From Candidatus Lindowbacteria bacterium RIFCSPLOWO2_12_FULL_62_27 (GTDB lineage: Bacteria; Lindowbacteria; 2-12-FULL-62-27), in the NCBI GenBank assembly GCA_001784175.1, contig MFPR01000017.1, positions 62,001 to 126,000 on the forward strand: a stretch of 64,000 nt of DNA. The letters run 5' to 3'. Both the position numbers and the translations under genes were made by a program. Below the pieces are notes generated by a model that saw only the letters and a program-made list of their open reading frames with translations, was not told the origin of the DNA and did not search any database. Of the stretch, positions 7,672 through 15,120 are shown one piece after another; positions within the stretch are counted from its first letter, which is position 1; each line of letters begins with the position of its first letter.

Positions 7672-8350
7672 TCGTACCCGGCTTCCCGTTCGCCGCGCCT
7701 CCGCGTTGATCCTCTGCGTCGCGATCGCTCTCTTGGTCCTCGGAGGGTTGCCGGCCGAGGCCGGCGTGTATCTCTTCCGGGACGAGACGACGGGCAAGAT
7801 GGTTCTGTCGGACGTTCCGGCCTCCGCGACGGCCCGGCGTTTGATTGGCGACCCGAAAGAGGAAGAGACGATCAACCAGTTCGTGACCGACCGCGACCGG
7901 GTCGCGCTTTATGCGGGGCTGATCCGCCAGCACGCACGGATGTACAATCTGCCGGAACCGCTGATCAAGGCCGTGATCCAGGCCGAGTCGTCCTTCAACC
8001 CGGAGGCGGTGTCCCACAAGGGCGCGGTCGGCCTCATGCAGGTGATGCCCGCAACGGCGAAGGACATCGGGATCCTCGGCGATCTCAAGGACCCGCGCGT
8101 GAACATCGACGCCGGATGCCGGTACCTCTCGATGATGCTGAGCCGGTTCAAAGGCCAGGTGCCGCTGGCCCTCGCGGCGTACAACGCGGGCCCGGAAGCG
8201 GTCGTCTACGCCGGCACCGCGGTGCCGAATTTTCCCGAAACGAAAGCCTACGTCAACAATGTGATCGACCTCATGAACCGCTTCAAAACCGCCGGCACGG
8301 TCTTCGTCGTCGAACTTTCCGCCGGCCGGTTTCTGCTTACGAATTACTGA
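7664..8350 (+). CDS. Lytic transglycosylase (SLT domain)
   Basis: The start is a TTG overlapping the previous stop by 8 nt; no ATG gives a full signal peptide. The 228-residue product has a cleavable signal (to about residue 32), a short GVYLFRDETTGKMVLSDVP segment resembling DUF4124, and an SLT domain. VIQAESSFNPEAVSHKGAVGLMQVMPATA contains the catalytic Glu in the usual QAES position, and PRVNIDAGCRYLSMML and LALAAYNAGPEAV complete the family pattern. It cleaves peptidoglycan with 1,6-anhydro product formation in the periplasm. The context (two barrel proteins, mltG) is envelope growth. Confidence 0.88.
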   Translation: MNSRTRLPVRRASALILCVAIALLVLGGLPAEAGVYLFRDETTGKMVLSDVPASATARRLIGDPKEEETINQFVTDRDRVALYAGLIRQHARMYNLPEPLIKAVIQAESSFNPEAVSHKGAVGLMQVMPATAKDIGILGDLKDPRVNIDAGCRYLSMMLSRFKGQVPLALAAYNAGPEAVVYAGTAVPNFPETKAYVNNVIDLMNRFKTAGTVFVVELSAGRFLLTNY

Positions 8351-8376
8351 AAGGGCTCAACCGAACGAGCGATGAG

Positions 8377-11187
8377 GTGGAGGTATCGGCGGAATCCCTG
8401 CTGACCATCGTCCGGGTTATGGTCGCCGAGGTTCACAGGGGCGACGCAGCTGCCGCCGTCGTGTCGCTGGACAGCACGCTGGACGGCGATCTCGGATTGG
8501 ACAGCCTGGGCCGGGTGGAGCTTCTGATGCGGATCGAGCGGAGCTTCGGCGTCCGCCTGCCGGAAGGGGTGCTCTCGACGGCGGAGACGCCGCGCGATCT
8601 TTTGCGCGCGGCGCTGATCGCCAAAGGCGAGCCGGTCTTGGCGCAGTCCGTGGAGATGAGGAGCGGTCCCGGCGAGAAGGTGGAATCCTCTCCGGCCGGC
8701 GCCGGAACGTTGACGGAAGTTCTCGCCTGGCACGCGCGGGCCCATCCCGACCGGACGCATCTCACTCTCTATCTCGACGACGAGCGGGAAGTCGACATCA
8801 CGTACCGGGACCTGTGGGACCGCGCCCGGGCGGTCGCGCGCGGACTGCAGGCGCACGATCTTCAGCCGGGCCAGTCGGTCGGCATCATGCAGCCGACGGG
8901 TCTGGATTTTTTTGTGAGTTTTTATGGCGTGCTCATCGCCGGCGGCGCGCCGGTTCCGCTGTATCCGCCGGCGCGTCTGAGCCAAATTGAAGACCACCTG
9001 CGCCGCCAGTCGCGGATTCTGACCAACGCCCTCGCCGTCGAACTCATCACGATGCCCGAGGCCAAGCCGCTCGCGCTCCTCATCAAGTCCCAGGTCGAAA
9101 CGCTCCGGCACGTCTCGACGGTTCAGGAATTGTCCGAGAATTCCGGAACTTACACCGAACCTCCCCTCAAGACGCAGGACATCGCGCTTCTGCAATACAC
9201 CTCGGGCAGCACCGGCCATCCGAAAGGCGTCGTGCTGACGCATGCGAATCTCCTGGCGAACATCCGGACGATGGGCCAGGCGTTGAAAGTGGATTCGACC
9301 GACGTGGTCGTGAGCTGGCTGCCGCTGTACCATGACATGGGCCTCATCGGCGCCTGGTTCGGGAGCCTCCACCATGCGGCCCGGCTGGTCATCATGTCTC
9401 CGCTCACGTTTCTGTCCCGGCCTTCCCGGTGGCTCTGGGCGATCCACCGGCACCGGGGAACGATTTCGGCCGCGCCGAATTTCGCGTACGAATTCTGCCT
9501 GCGAAAAATAGACGACCGCGAGATCGAGGGACTCGACCTCAGCTCATGGCGCGCCGCCTTGAACGGCGCCGAACCCGTCCGGCCCGAAACCGTGCAGCGG
9601 TTCATCGAGCGCTATTCCAAGCACGGATTTCGCGCCGAGTCGGTCATGCCGGTGTACGGTCTGGCCGAATGCTCCCTTGGCCTGTCTTTCCCGCCGCTCG
9701 GCAGGCCGCCGCTGATCGACCGGATCGAGCGCGAGCTTTTTGTGACCCAGGGGCTGGCCGTGCCGGCCGCGCCGGGCGACCCTGACGCGCTGGCCTTCGT
9801 TTCGTGCGGCCGGCCGATCGCCGGCCACCAGATCCGGATCGTGGACGCGACCGGCCGGGAAGTGATCGACCGCGCGGAGGGCCGGCTGCAATTCCGGGGG
9901 CCGTCGGCGACCAGCGGATATTTTCGGAACGCCGGGGAGACGCGGCGTCTCTTTCAAGACGAGTGGCTCGAATCGGGCGACGTGGCGTACATGGCCGAGG
10001 GCAACGTGTATCTGACGAGCCGGACCAAGGACATCATCATCCGCGCCGGCCACAACATTTATCCGTACGAGCTGGAGGACGCCATCGGCGATGTCCCGGG
10101 CATTCGAAAGGGCTGCGTTGCGGTGTTCAGCAGTCCCGATCCCGTGCTCGGCACGGAACGGCTGGTCGTGCTGGCCGAAACCCGCGAGCCGGCCGCCGGC
10201 GTCGGGGAAACTCTCCGCGCCCGGATCAACACGCTTGCGATCGATCTCATCGGCATGCCGCCGGATGATATTGTTCTCGTCCCGCCTCACACCGTTCTCA
10301 AAACCTCCAGCGGAAAAATCCGCCGCGCCGCCAGCCGCGAACTCTATGAGCAGGGTCTCATCGGCCGTCGGCAGCGCGCGGTCTGGATCCAGATTGCGCG
10401 GCTGGCCTGGGCGAGCCTTCGGCCCGCGTTGCGCCGCGCGTCGCGCGCGGCCACGGACGTGTTGTTTGCCGGCTATGTTCTCGCGCTTTTCGGCCTGTGT
10501 TTCGTCCCGGCATGGCTTGGCGCGGTGTTCCTGCCGCGGCGGTCCTGGCGCCGCGCGGCAGCCTATGGTGCGGCCCGGTGCCTGGTGCGGCTGAGCGGCG
10601 TGCGGGTCGCGGTTCGGGGGCGGGAGAATCTTCCGCTCGAAGGTCCCTGCCTGATCGTTTCCAATCATGCGAGTTATCTCGACGCGATCGTACTTGCGGC
10701 GATCGTGCCGACGCGGTTCGGGTACACCGCCAAGCGCGAACTGGCCGGGCGATTTCTCAGCCGCGTGGGACTTCAGCGGCTTGGTTTCCAGTTTCTGGAG
10801 CGTTTTGACATTGAGCGGACGATGGACGACACGCGGCGGATCGCGGCATCGGTCCGGAAGGGCCATCCGCTGATTTTTTTCCCGGAGGGAACCTTTGGCC
10901 GGATGCCGGGCCTGCGAGCGTTTCACATGGGCGCATTTCTCATTGCCGCCGAAGGAACGGTTCCAGTCGTCCCCGTGTCCATTCGCGGGACGCGGTCGGT
11001 CCTGCGGGACGGCCACTGGTTTCCCCGGCGTTCTTCCATCCGGATCACGATCGGCGCGCCGATTGCGCCCGACGGCCAGGACTGGTCCGCCGCGATCAAA
11101 CTCCGCGACGCCGCCCGCGCCGTGATCCTTCGGCACTGCGGCGAACCCGACGTCGGCCAGGCGGTATCCGGGTCTCCCTCGCCTTGA
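8377..11187 (+). CDS. Acyl carrier protein - acyl-AMP ligase - PlsC acyltransferase fusion
   Basis: About 936 residues carry three domains. First is an ACP-like domain with phosphopantetheine Ser43 in LGLDSLGRVELL. An adenylating domain (about 105-670) follows: YTSGSTGHPKG phosphate loop, WLPLYHDMGLIG, YGLAECSLG and TSSGKIRR with the catalytic Lys. Last is a PlsC domain with NHASYLD and FPEGTFG after a hydrophobic segment. The likely route is activation of a fatty acid, loading onto the internal ACP and transfer to a lysophospholipid or sugar acceptor. E. coli Aas pairs the same activities in the opposite order and without an ACP. The start is uncertain: GTG 8377 is the first standard codon, but a CTG at 8347 overlaps the previous stop as CTGA. 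Confidence 0.85.
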   Translation: MEVSAESLLTIVRVMVAEVHRGDAAAAVVSLDSTLDGDLGLDSLGRVELLMRIERSFGVRLPEGVLSTAETPRDLLRAALIAKGEPVLAQSVEMRSGPGEKVESSPAGAGTLTEVLAWHARAHPDRTHLTLYLDDEREVDITYRDLWDRARAVARGLQAHDLQPGQSVGIMQPTGLDFFVSFYGVLIAGGAPVPLYPPARLSQIEDHLRRQSRILTNALAVELITMPEAKPLALLIKSQVETLRHVSTVQELSENSGTYTEPPLKTQDIALLQYTSGSTGHPKGVVLTHANLLANIRTMGQALKVDSTDVVVSWLPLYHDMGLIGAWFGSLHHAARLVIMSPLTFLSRPSRWLWAIHRHRGTISAAPNFAYEFCLRKIDDREIEGLDLSSWRAALNGAEPVRPETVQRFIERYSKHGFRAESVMPVYGLAECSLGLSFPPLGRPPLIDRIERELFVTQGLAVPAAPGDPDALAFVSCGRPIAGHQIRIVDATGREVIDRAEGRLQFRGPSATSGYFRNAGETRRLFQDEWLESGDVAYMAEGNVYLTSRTKDIIIRAGHNIYPYELEDAIGDVPGIRKGCVAVFSSPDPVLGTERLVVLAETREPAAGVGETLRARINTLAIDLIGMPPDDIVLVPPHTVLKTSSGKIRRAASRELYEQGLIGRRQRAVWIQIARLAWASLRPALRRASRAATDVLFAGYVLALFGLCFVPAWLGAVFLPRRSWRRAAAYGAARCLVRLSGVRVAVRGRENLPLEGPCLIVSNHASYLDAIVLAAIVPTRFGYTAKRELAGRFLSRVGLQRLGFQFLERFDIERTMDDTRRIAASVRKGHPLIFFPEGTFGRMPGLRAFHMGAFLIAAEGTVPVVPVSIRGTRSVLRDGHWFPRRSSIRITIGAPIAPDGQDWSAAIKLRDAARAVILRHCGEPDVGQAVSGSPSP

Positions 11188-11218
11188 CCCTGCCGCGCGC
11201 GTTATGCTACGAGGAAAC

Positions 11219-12079
11219 ATGAAAGATTTCCCGCATGAGGAGAGATTGCTCGAGGCCGCGCGGGTTGTGCGCGCGCGATCGCCGGCGCGAAAGATCAAAG
11301 GCGCGCCGGTGGCCGGGCTGGATCTCGGCACGGCCGACGTGGTGTTTCTGGTGCTGGACGAAACCGGCGCGCCGGTGTGCGGGTATCTCGAATGGTCGGA
11401 AGTGGTGCGGGACGGCGTGGTGGTCGATTTTGCGGGCGCGCGCCGGATCGTGCGGAAAATGGTGGAGGACGCGGAAGCGGCGCTGGGCCAGTCGATCGAA
11501 TCGTGTTCGACCGGGTATCCGCCGGGGACCGACCCGGACCTCAGTGTGAATGTGGTGCGGGACGCGGGCCTGCGGATCGCCGCCGTGTTGGACGAGCCGA
11601 CGGCCGCCGCGACGGCGCTGGGCATCCGGGACGGGATCGTGGTCGACATCGGTGGCGGCACCACCGGCATCTCCATTCTGCAGGAGGGCAAGGTCCGGTA
11701 CAGCGCGGACGAGGCGACGGGCGGCCGCCATCTGTCTCTGGTGCTGGCCGGCGCGTACAAGATTTCGTATGACGAAGCGGAGCGGCGCAAGCGGAGCGGC
11801 GAAGGCCGGCAATTTCTGAACGTGGTCCGGCCGGTGATCGAAAAAATGGCGTCGATCGTCCAGGCCCACATTCGCGGCGCGTCCGAAAGCCTCCCGATCG
11901 TTCTTGTCGGCGGCACGCCGCAACTGGAGGGCTTCAAAGAGATATTTGAAGAAGAACTGGCCCGGCCCGTGACGGTGCCCCAAGAGCCGCTCTTCGCCAC
12001 GCCGCTCGGAATTGCGCTGTCGGGACTGCCGGCGCGCCGCGCGTCGCCCTCGCCGGTCGCGCAGGGTTGCGCGGTCTGA
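11219..12079 (+). CDS. eutJ: EutJ-like actin/Hsp70-fold ATPase
   Basis: The 286-residue protein has the nucleotide-binding motifs of the Hsp70/actin fold: GLDLGTADVVFLVLD (phosphate 1), VVDIGGGTTGISI (phosphate 2) and IVLVGGTPQLEGF (adenosine), plus AAVLDEPTAAATALG. This is the EutJ family, found in microcompartment operons and thought to act as a chaperone or assembly factor; its function is unproven. I place the start at the second ATG because GAGGA lies 4 nt before it; an in-frame ATG at 11204 lacks such a site. It heads the microcompartment operon and is followed by pduL after 7 bp. Confidence 0.85.
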   Translation: MKDFPHEERLLEAARVVRARSPARKIKGAPVAGLDLGTADVVFLVLDETGAPVCGYLEWSEVVRDGVVVDFAGARRIVRKMVEDAEAALGQSIESCSTGYPPGTDPDLSVNVVRDAGLRIAAVLDEPTAAATALGIRDGIVVDIGGGTTGISILQEGKVRYSADEATGGRHLSLVLAGAYKISYDEAERRKRSGEGRQFLNVVRPVIEKMASIVQAHIRGASESLPIVLVGGTPQLEGFKEIFEEELARPVTVPQEPLFATPLGIALSGLPARRASPSPVAQGCAV

Positions 12080-12086
12080 TTCCTCG

Positions 12087-12764
12087 ATGACCGGCGCCGC
12101 GATTCAGGCCGCCGTCGAACAGGCGGTCCGGCGCGTGTTCGTGTCGGCGGATCCGCCCGCCGCGTCCTCCGCGCCCGCCGCCGTCACCGTGCGCCGCGTT
12201 GTGCCGGTCGGCGTATCGAGCCGGCATCTGCATTTGCAGCCGGACCACGTGGAGGCGCTGTACGGCAAGGGTCACCGGCTGACGAAGCTGCGGGACCTGA
12301 TTCAGCCGGGGCAGTTCGCCTGCAAGGAAACCGTGACGTTGATCGGCCCGCAAGGTAAGATCGCCCAAGTGCGGGTGCTGGGTCCGGAGCGGAAGCAGAC
12401 GCAGATCGAGGCGGCCGTCACGGACCTCGTGGCGCTGGGCGTGATGGCCCCGCTGCGGCTGTCCGGGGACCTGGCCGGCTCGGCGCCGCTGAAGATCCGC
12501 GGGCCGCGCGGTCTCGTCGAGATTCGTGAGGGCCTGATCATCGCGCACCGGCATCTGCACATCGGCGGCGACGAGTCGAGCCGGTACGGCGTCCAGACCG
12601 GCGACCGCGTGCGGATCCGCACGTCGGGCTCGCGGCCGGTCCTGTTCGAAGATGTGATCGTCCGGGCCGGCGGCGATCACCGGATGGAATTTCATCTGGA
12701 CACGGACGAGGCCAACGCCGCCGGCGTCAAGAACGGCGACCTCGCCGAAATCATCGGAGGCTGA
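12087..12764 (+). CDS. pduL: Phosphate propanoyltransferase PduL
   Basis: The 225-residue protein holds the duplicated PduL barrel: VPVGVSSRHLHL with zinc-binding histidines in the first half and EGLIIAHRHLHI in the second. PduL swaps CoA and phosphate on short acyl groups, here probably acetyl-CoA to acetyl phosphate, recycling CoA inside the compartment. The first 20 residues (GAAIQAAVEQAVRRVF) form an amphipathic helix joined by an Ala/Pro-rich linker, the usual form of an encapsulation peptide. The expected partner, a CoA-acylating aldehyde dehydrogenase, is not in the window. The first EutN gene follows after 2 bp. Confidence 0.92.
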   Translation: MTGAAIQAAVEQAVRRVFVSADPPAASSAPAAVTVRRVVPVGVSSRHLHLQPDHVEALYGKGHRLTKLRDLIQPGQFACKETVTLIGPQGKIAQVRVLGPERKQTQIEAAVTDLVALGVMAPLRLSGDLAGSAPLKIRGPRGLVEIREGLIIAHRHLHIGGDESSRYGVQTGDRVRIRTSGSRPVLFEDVIVRAGGDHRMEFHLDTDEANAAGVKNGDLAEIIGG

Positions 12765-12766
12765 TC

Positions 12767-13078
12767 ATGCAACTCGCGCGCGTCATCGGAAACGTCGTGG
12801 CGACCCGCAAGGTCGACAAAATCATGCGGTACAAACTGCTCGTGGTCGAGCCCATCGACCTGACCGGCAAGGGTTCCGGCAAGCACATGGTGGCCATCGA
12901 CGCCGTGCAGGCCGGCCCGGGCGAGATCGTGTTCATCGTGGAGGGCAGCTCCGCGAGGATGGCGGTGCCGGAAAAGGACGTGCCGATCGACACGGCCATC
13001 ATCGCGATCGTCGACGCGATCGAGCACGACGGCCGGATCGTCTTCCGGAAAACCGTCCAGGAATTCGCGGCGGTCTGA
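12767..13078 (+). CDS. eutN: Microcompartment pentamer shell protein, EutN/CcmL type (1)
   Basis: The 103-residue protein begins MQLARVIGNVVATRK and continues YKLLVVEPIDL, AIDAVQAGPGEIVFIVEGSSAR and DTAIIAIVDAI, the standard BMC-P (Pfam EutN_CcmL) sequence. Such proteins form pentamers that cap the vertices of the icosahedral shell. Length is normal, and the short tail RIVFRKTVQEFAAV is typical. It is the most canonical of the three pentamer proteins here. The gene lies between pduL and the RpiB-like gene with gaps of 1-2 bp. Confidence 0.95.
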   Translation: MQLARVIGNVVATRKVDKIMRYKLLVVEPIDLTGKGSGKHMVAIDAVQAGPGEIVFIVEGSSARMAVPEKDVPIDTAIIAIVDAIEHDGRIVFRKTVQEFAAV

Positions 13079-13079
13079 C

Positions 13080-13556
13080 ATGCTGCTCGTGCTCGGATCG
13101 GACCATGGGGGATTCGGATTGAAGACAGAGATCAAGACGTTCCTGGCGGCGCAGGGCCATTCGGTCAAGGATTTCGGCGCGTTTTCGAAGGACCCCGTCG
13201 ATTATCCGGACATCGCGTTTCTCGTGGCGCAGGCGGTGGCGCGCGGGGAGTACGAGCGCGGGATCCTGGTCGACACGACCGGAATTGCGTCGGCGATCGT
13301 GGCAAACAAAGTATTCGGCATCCGCGCGACGCCCTGCGCGGACCTCACCACCCTCAAATCCTCGCGGGAACACAACGACGCCAACGTCCTGTGTCTGGGC
13401 GCCGGCCTCGTCCACGCCGACCAGGCCCGCGAATTCCTCGGCGTGTGGCTGTCGACGCCCTTCGCCGGCGGCCGGCACGCGCGCCGGGTCGACAAAATAT
13501 GCCAAGTGGAAGAAATGACGATGAAACGCACCGGCGTCCATTCGGTCAGAGGTTAG
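13080..13556 (+). CDS. rpiB: RpiB-like sugar-phosphate isomerase
   Basis: The 158-residue protein matches the RpiB/LacAB family: GSDHGGFGLK at the N-terminus, DYPDIAFLVAQAV, HNDANVLCLG with the conserved His, and GGRHARRVDKI at the end. RpiB interconverts ribose and ribulose 5-phosphates. In the loop GILVDTTGIASAIVANK the catalytic base, Cys in E. coli (ILICGTG), is Asp65. The His and phosphate-binding Arg residues remain, so the protein may still isomerise, perhaps another sugar phosphate, with Asp as acid-base. RpiB-like and DeoC genes together mark the sugar-phosphate-utilising type of microcompartment. A short basic tail follows the family end. Confidence 0.88.
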   Translation: MLLVLGSDHGGFGLKTEIKTFLAAQGHSVKDFGAFSKDPVDYPDIAFLVAQAVARGEYERGILVDTTGIASAIVANKVFGIRATPCADLTTLKSSREHNDANVLCLGAGLVHADQAREFLGVWLSTPFAGGRHARRVDKICQVEEMTMKRTGVHSVRG

Positions 13557-13558
13557 CG

Positions 13559-13840
13559 TTGGAGCTTGCGCGCGTGTTCGGGCGGGTCTGGGCGACGGCG
13601 AAGGATCCTAAACTCGAACAGACCAAACTCCTCCTCGTGCAGCCGGTCGATTTTTATCTGAAGGACCGCGGCAAGCCCTTCATCGCAGTGGAAAGCGTGG
13701 ACGCGGGCGCCGGCGAGATCGTGCTCCTGGCCCGCGGCCGGGAGGCGACGTTCCCGTTCGGCCTCGAGCCAAAGGCCCCGCCGGTCGACAAGTGCTGCGT
13801 CGGGGTCGTGGACGATGTCTATTACGATGAGAACGCCTGA
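13559..13840 (+). CDS. eutN: Microcompartment pentamer shell protein, EutN/CcmL type (2)
   Basis: Starting at TTG 13559 (AGAGG six bases upstream) gives 93 residues that align from the first residue with the other BMC-P proteins: MELARVFGRVWATAKDPKL, KLLLVQPVDFYL, AVESVDAGAGEIVLLARG, CCVGVVDDVYYDENA. The gene begins 2 bp after the rpiB stop. It would form vertex pentamers, alone or in place of the other two. The two adjacent cysteines (KCCVG) in the last core strand are not usual for the family. Confidence 0.9.
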   Translation: MELARVFGRVWATAKDPKLEQTKLLLVQPVDFYLKDRGKPFIAVESVDAGAGEIVLLARGREATFPFGLEPKAPPVDKCCVGVVDDVYYDENA

Positions 13841-13849
13841 TTCGATGCC

Positions 13850-14218
13850 ATGTTGATCTGTCGCGTGAAGGGCAACGTCGTGGCGACGCAGAAGGACGCG
13901 CGTCTCGACTCCTGGAAGATCCTCATCGTCCAGCCCATCGGGATGGGCGGCGAGGCGCAGGGCGAGCCGTTCATGTCCGTGGACGCCGCCCAGGCCGGCG
14001 TCGGGGATCTGGCGCTGGTGGCGCGGCATGGCGCCGCGGCCCGCGCCGCGATGATGGCGATTCGAAAGTCCGACGAGTACGCGCCGGCGAACGCCGTCAT
14101 CGTCGGCATTATCGATGAGGTCACCGATTACCGCGCGCCGGCCGGGTCAGTGCCTCCGGCCGAAAGTTCCGCCGCCCGCCGTCGAGGGCGGCCGAAGGGA
14201 TCGAAGAACAAGAGATGA
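13850..14218 (+). CDS. eutN: Microcompartment pentamer shell protein, EutN/CcmL type (3), with AT-hook-like tail
   Basis: Residues 1-95 are a BMC-P domain ([55 protein letters not shown]). Instead of ending there, the protein continues with a Pro/Ser linker (about 96-109) and a basic tail, [13 protein letters not shown] (110-122). The RGRP core flanked by basic residues is the consensus of an AT-hook, which binds the minor groove of AT-rich DNA. A tail of this kind is not a normal part of pentamer shell proteins; it might tether shells to the nucleoid or bind another polyanion. The stop overlaps deoC (ATGA). Confidence 0.9.
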   Translation: MLICRVKGNVVATQKDARLDSWKILIVQPIGMGGEAQGEPFMSVDAAQAGVGDLALVARHGAAARAAMMAIRKSDEYAPANAVIVGIIDEVTDYRAPAGSVPPAESSAARRRGRPKGSKNKR

Positions 14219-15114
14219 TTACGGAAGAGCTGGTCGAGCGAATCGCCGAGGCGGTCCTCCGGGAATTGGAGCGCACCGGAAATCTGCCGCGGGCGGACGA
14301 CGCCGTCGTTTCGGCCTGTTTCGAGCATGACCGGGATGACGGAGAAATCTGCTGTGTCTGCTGGGGAAAAAATCCCGAGGGGGTCCAGGAATTTCTGGAC
14401 GCCGGCGCGTCGCGGTTCGGCATCCATCTCGGCCAGACCGTCACGGCGCCCACCCTGGCGAAATACATCGATCACACCCTGCTCAAGCCGCAGACCACCA
14501 AGGCCGAAATCGAGCAGCTCTGCAAGGAGGCGAAGGAATACGGGTTCGCATCGGTGTGCATCAATCCCTTCTGGGTCCCGCTCTGCGCCCAGCTCCTGAA
14601 GGGCAGCGGCGTCAAGGTCTGCACCGTGATCGGATTTCCGCTCGGCGCGACGAGCACCGCCGCCAAGGTCGGCGAGACGCAGGACGCGATCCGAAACGGC
14701 GCCGAGGAGGTCGACATGGTGATCAACGTGGGCGCGCTCAAGGCCGGCGACCGCGACACGGTGCGGCGCGACATTGCGGAGGTGAAGAAGGCGGCCGGTC
14801 ACCGGATTCTCAAGGTTATTCTTGAAACGGGACTTCTCACAGACGAGGAAAAAATGACCGCCTGTCAGCTCTGCAAGGACGCCGGCGCCGACTTCGTCAA
14901 AACCTCCACCGGATTCGGGCCCGGCGGCGCCACGCTCGGCGACATTGCGCTCATGCGCCGCGTCGTCGGCCCGCAGATGGGCGTCAAGGCCTCCGGCGGC
15001 GTGCGGGACACCAAGACGGCCAAACAGATGATCGAGATGGGCGCGACGCGCATCGGGGCTTCCGCCGGCATCGCCATCGTCAAGGGAGAGGAAGGAAAGG
15101 GCGCCGGGTATTAA
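14215..15114 (+). CDS. deoC: Deoxyribose-phosphate aldolase with N-terminal targeting extension
   Basis: The 299-residue protein has the DeoC barrel from about residue 82 ([12 protein letters not shown]) to the end. [24 protein letters not shown] and [15 protein letters not shown] (Schiff-base Lys) are present, and it ends in Tyr as DeoC enzymes do. It splits 2-deoxyribose 5-phosphate into glyceraldehyde 3-phosphate and acetaldehyde, a volatile aldehyde worth sequestering. The 80-residue extension starts with an amphipathic helix ([20 protein letters not shown]), likely an encapsulation peptide. A segment with [17 protein letters not shown] follows, whose Cys/His cluster could bind metal. It is the last gene of the compartment operon. 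Confidence 0.93.
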   Translation: MITEELVERIAEAVLRELERTGNLPRADDAVVSACFEHDRDDGEICCVCWGKNPEGVQEFLDAGASRFGIHLGQTVTAPTLAKYIDHTLLKPQTTKAEIEQLCKEAKEYGFASVCINPFWVPLCAQLLKGSGVKVCTVIGFPLGATSTAAKVGETQDAIRNGAEEVDMVINVGALKAGDRDTVRRDIAEVKKAAGHRILKVILETGLLTDEEKMTACQLCKDAGADFVKTSTGFGPGGATLGDIALMRRVVGPQMGVKASGGVRDTKTAKQMIEMGATRIGASAGIAIVKGEEGKGAGY

Positions 15115-15120
15115 TTTGAA

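Noticed and set aside
9544-12000. An 818-codon open frame on the minus strand opposite the acyl-ligase fusion and eutJ
   Set aside because: It is Arg/Pro-rich with no domain pattern, while the plus-strand genes beneath carry complete motifs. Long antisense frames are expected at this GC content.
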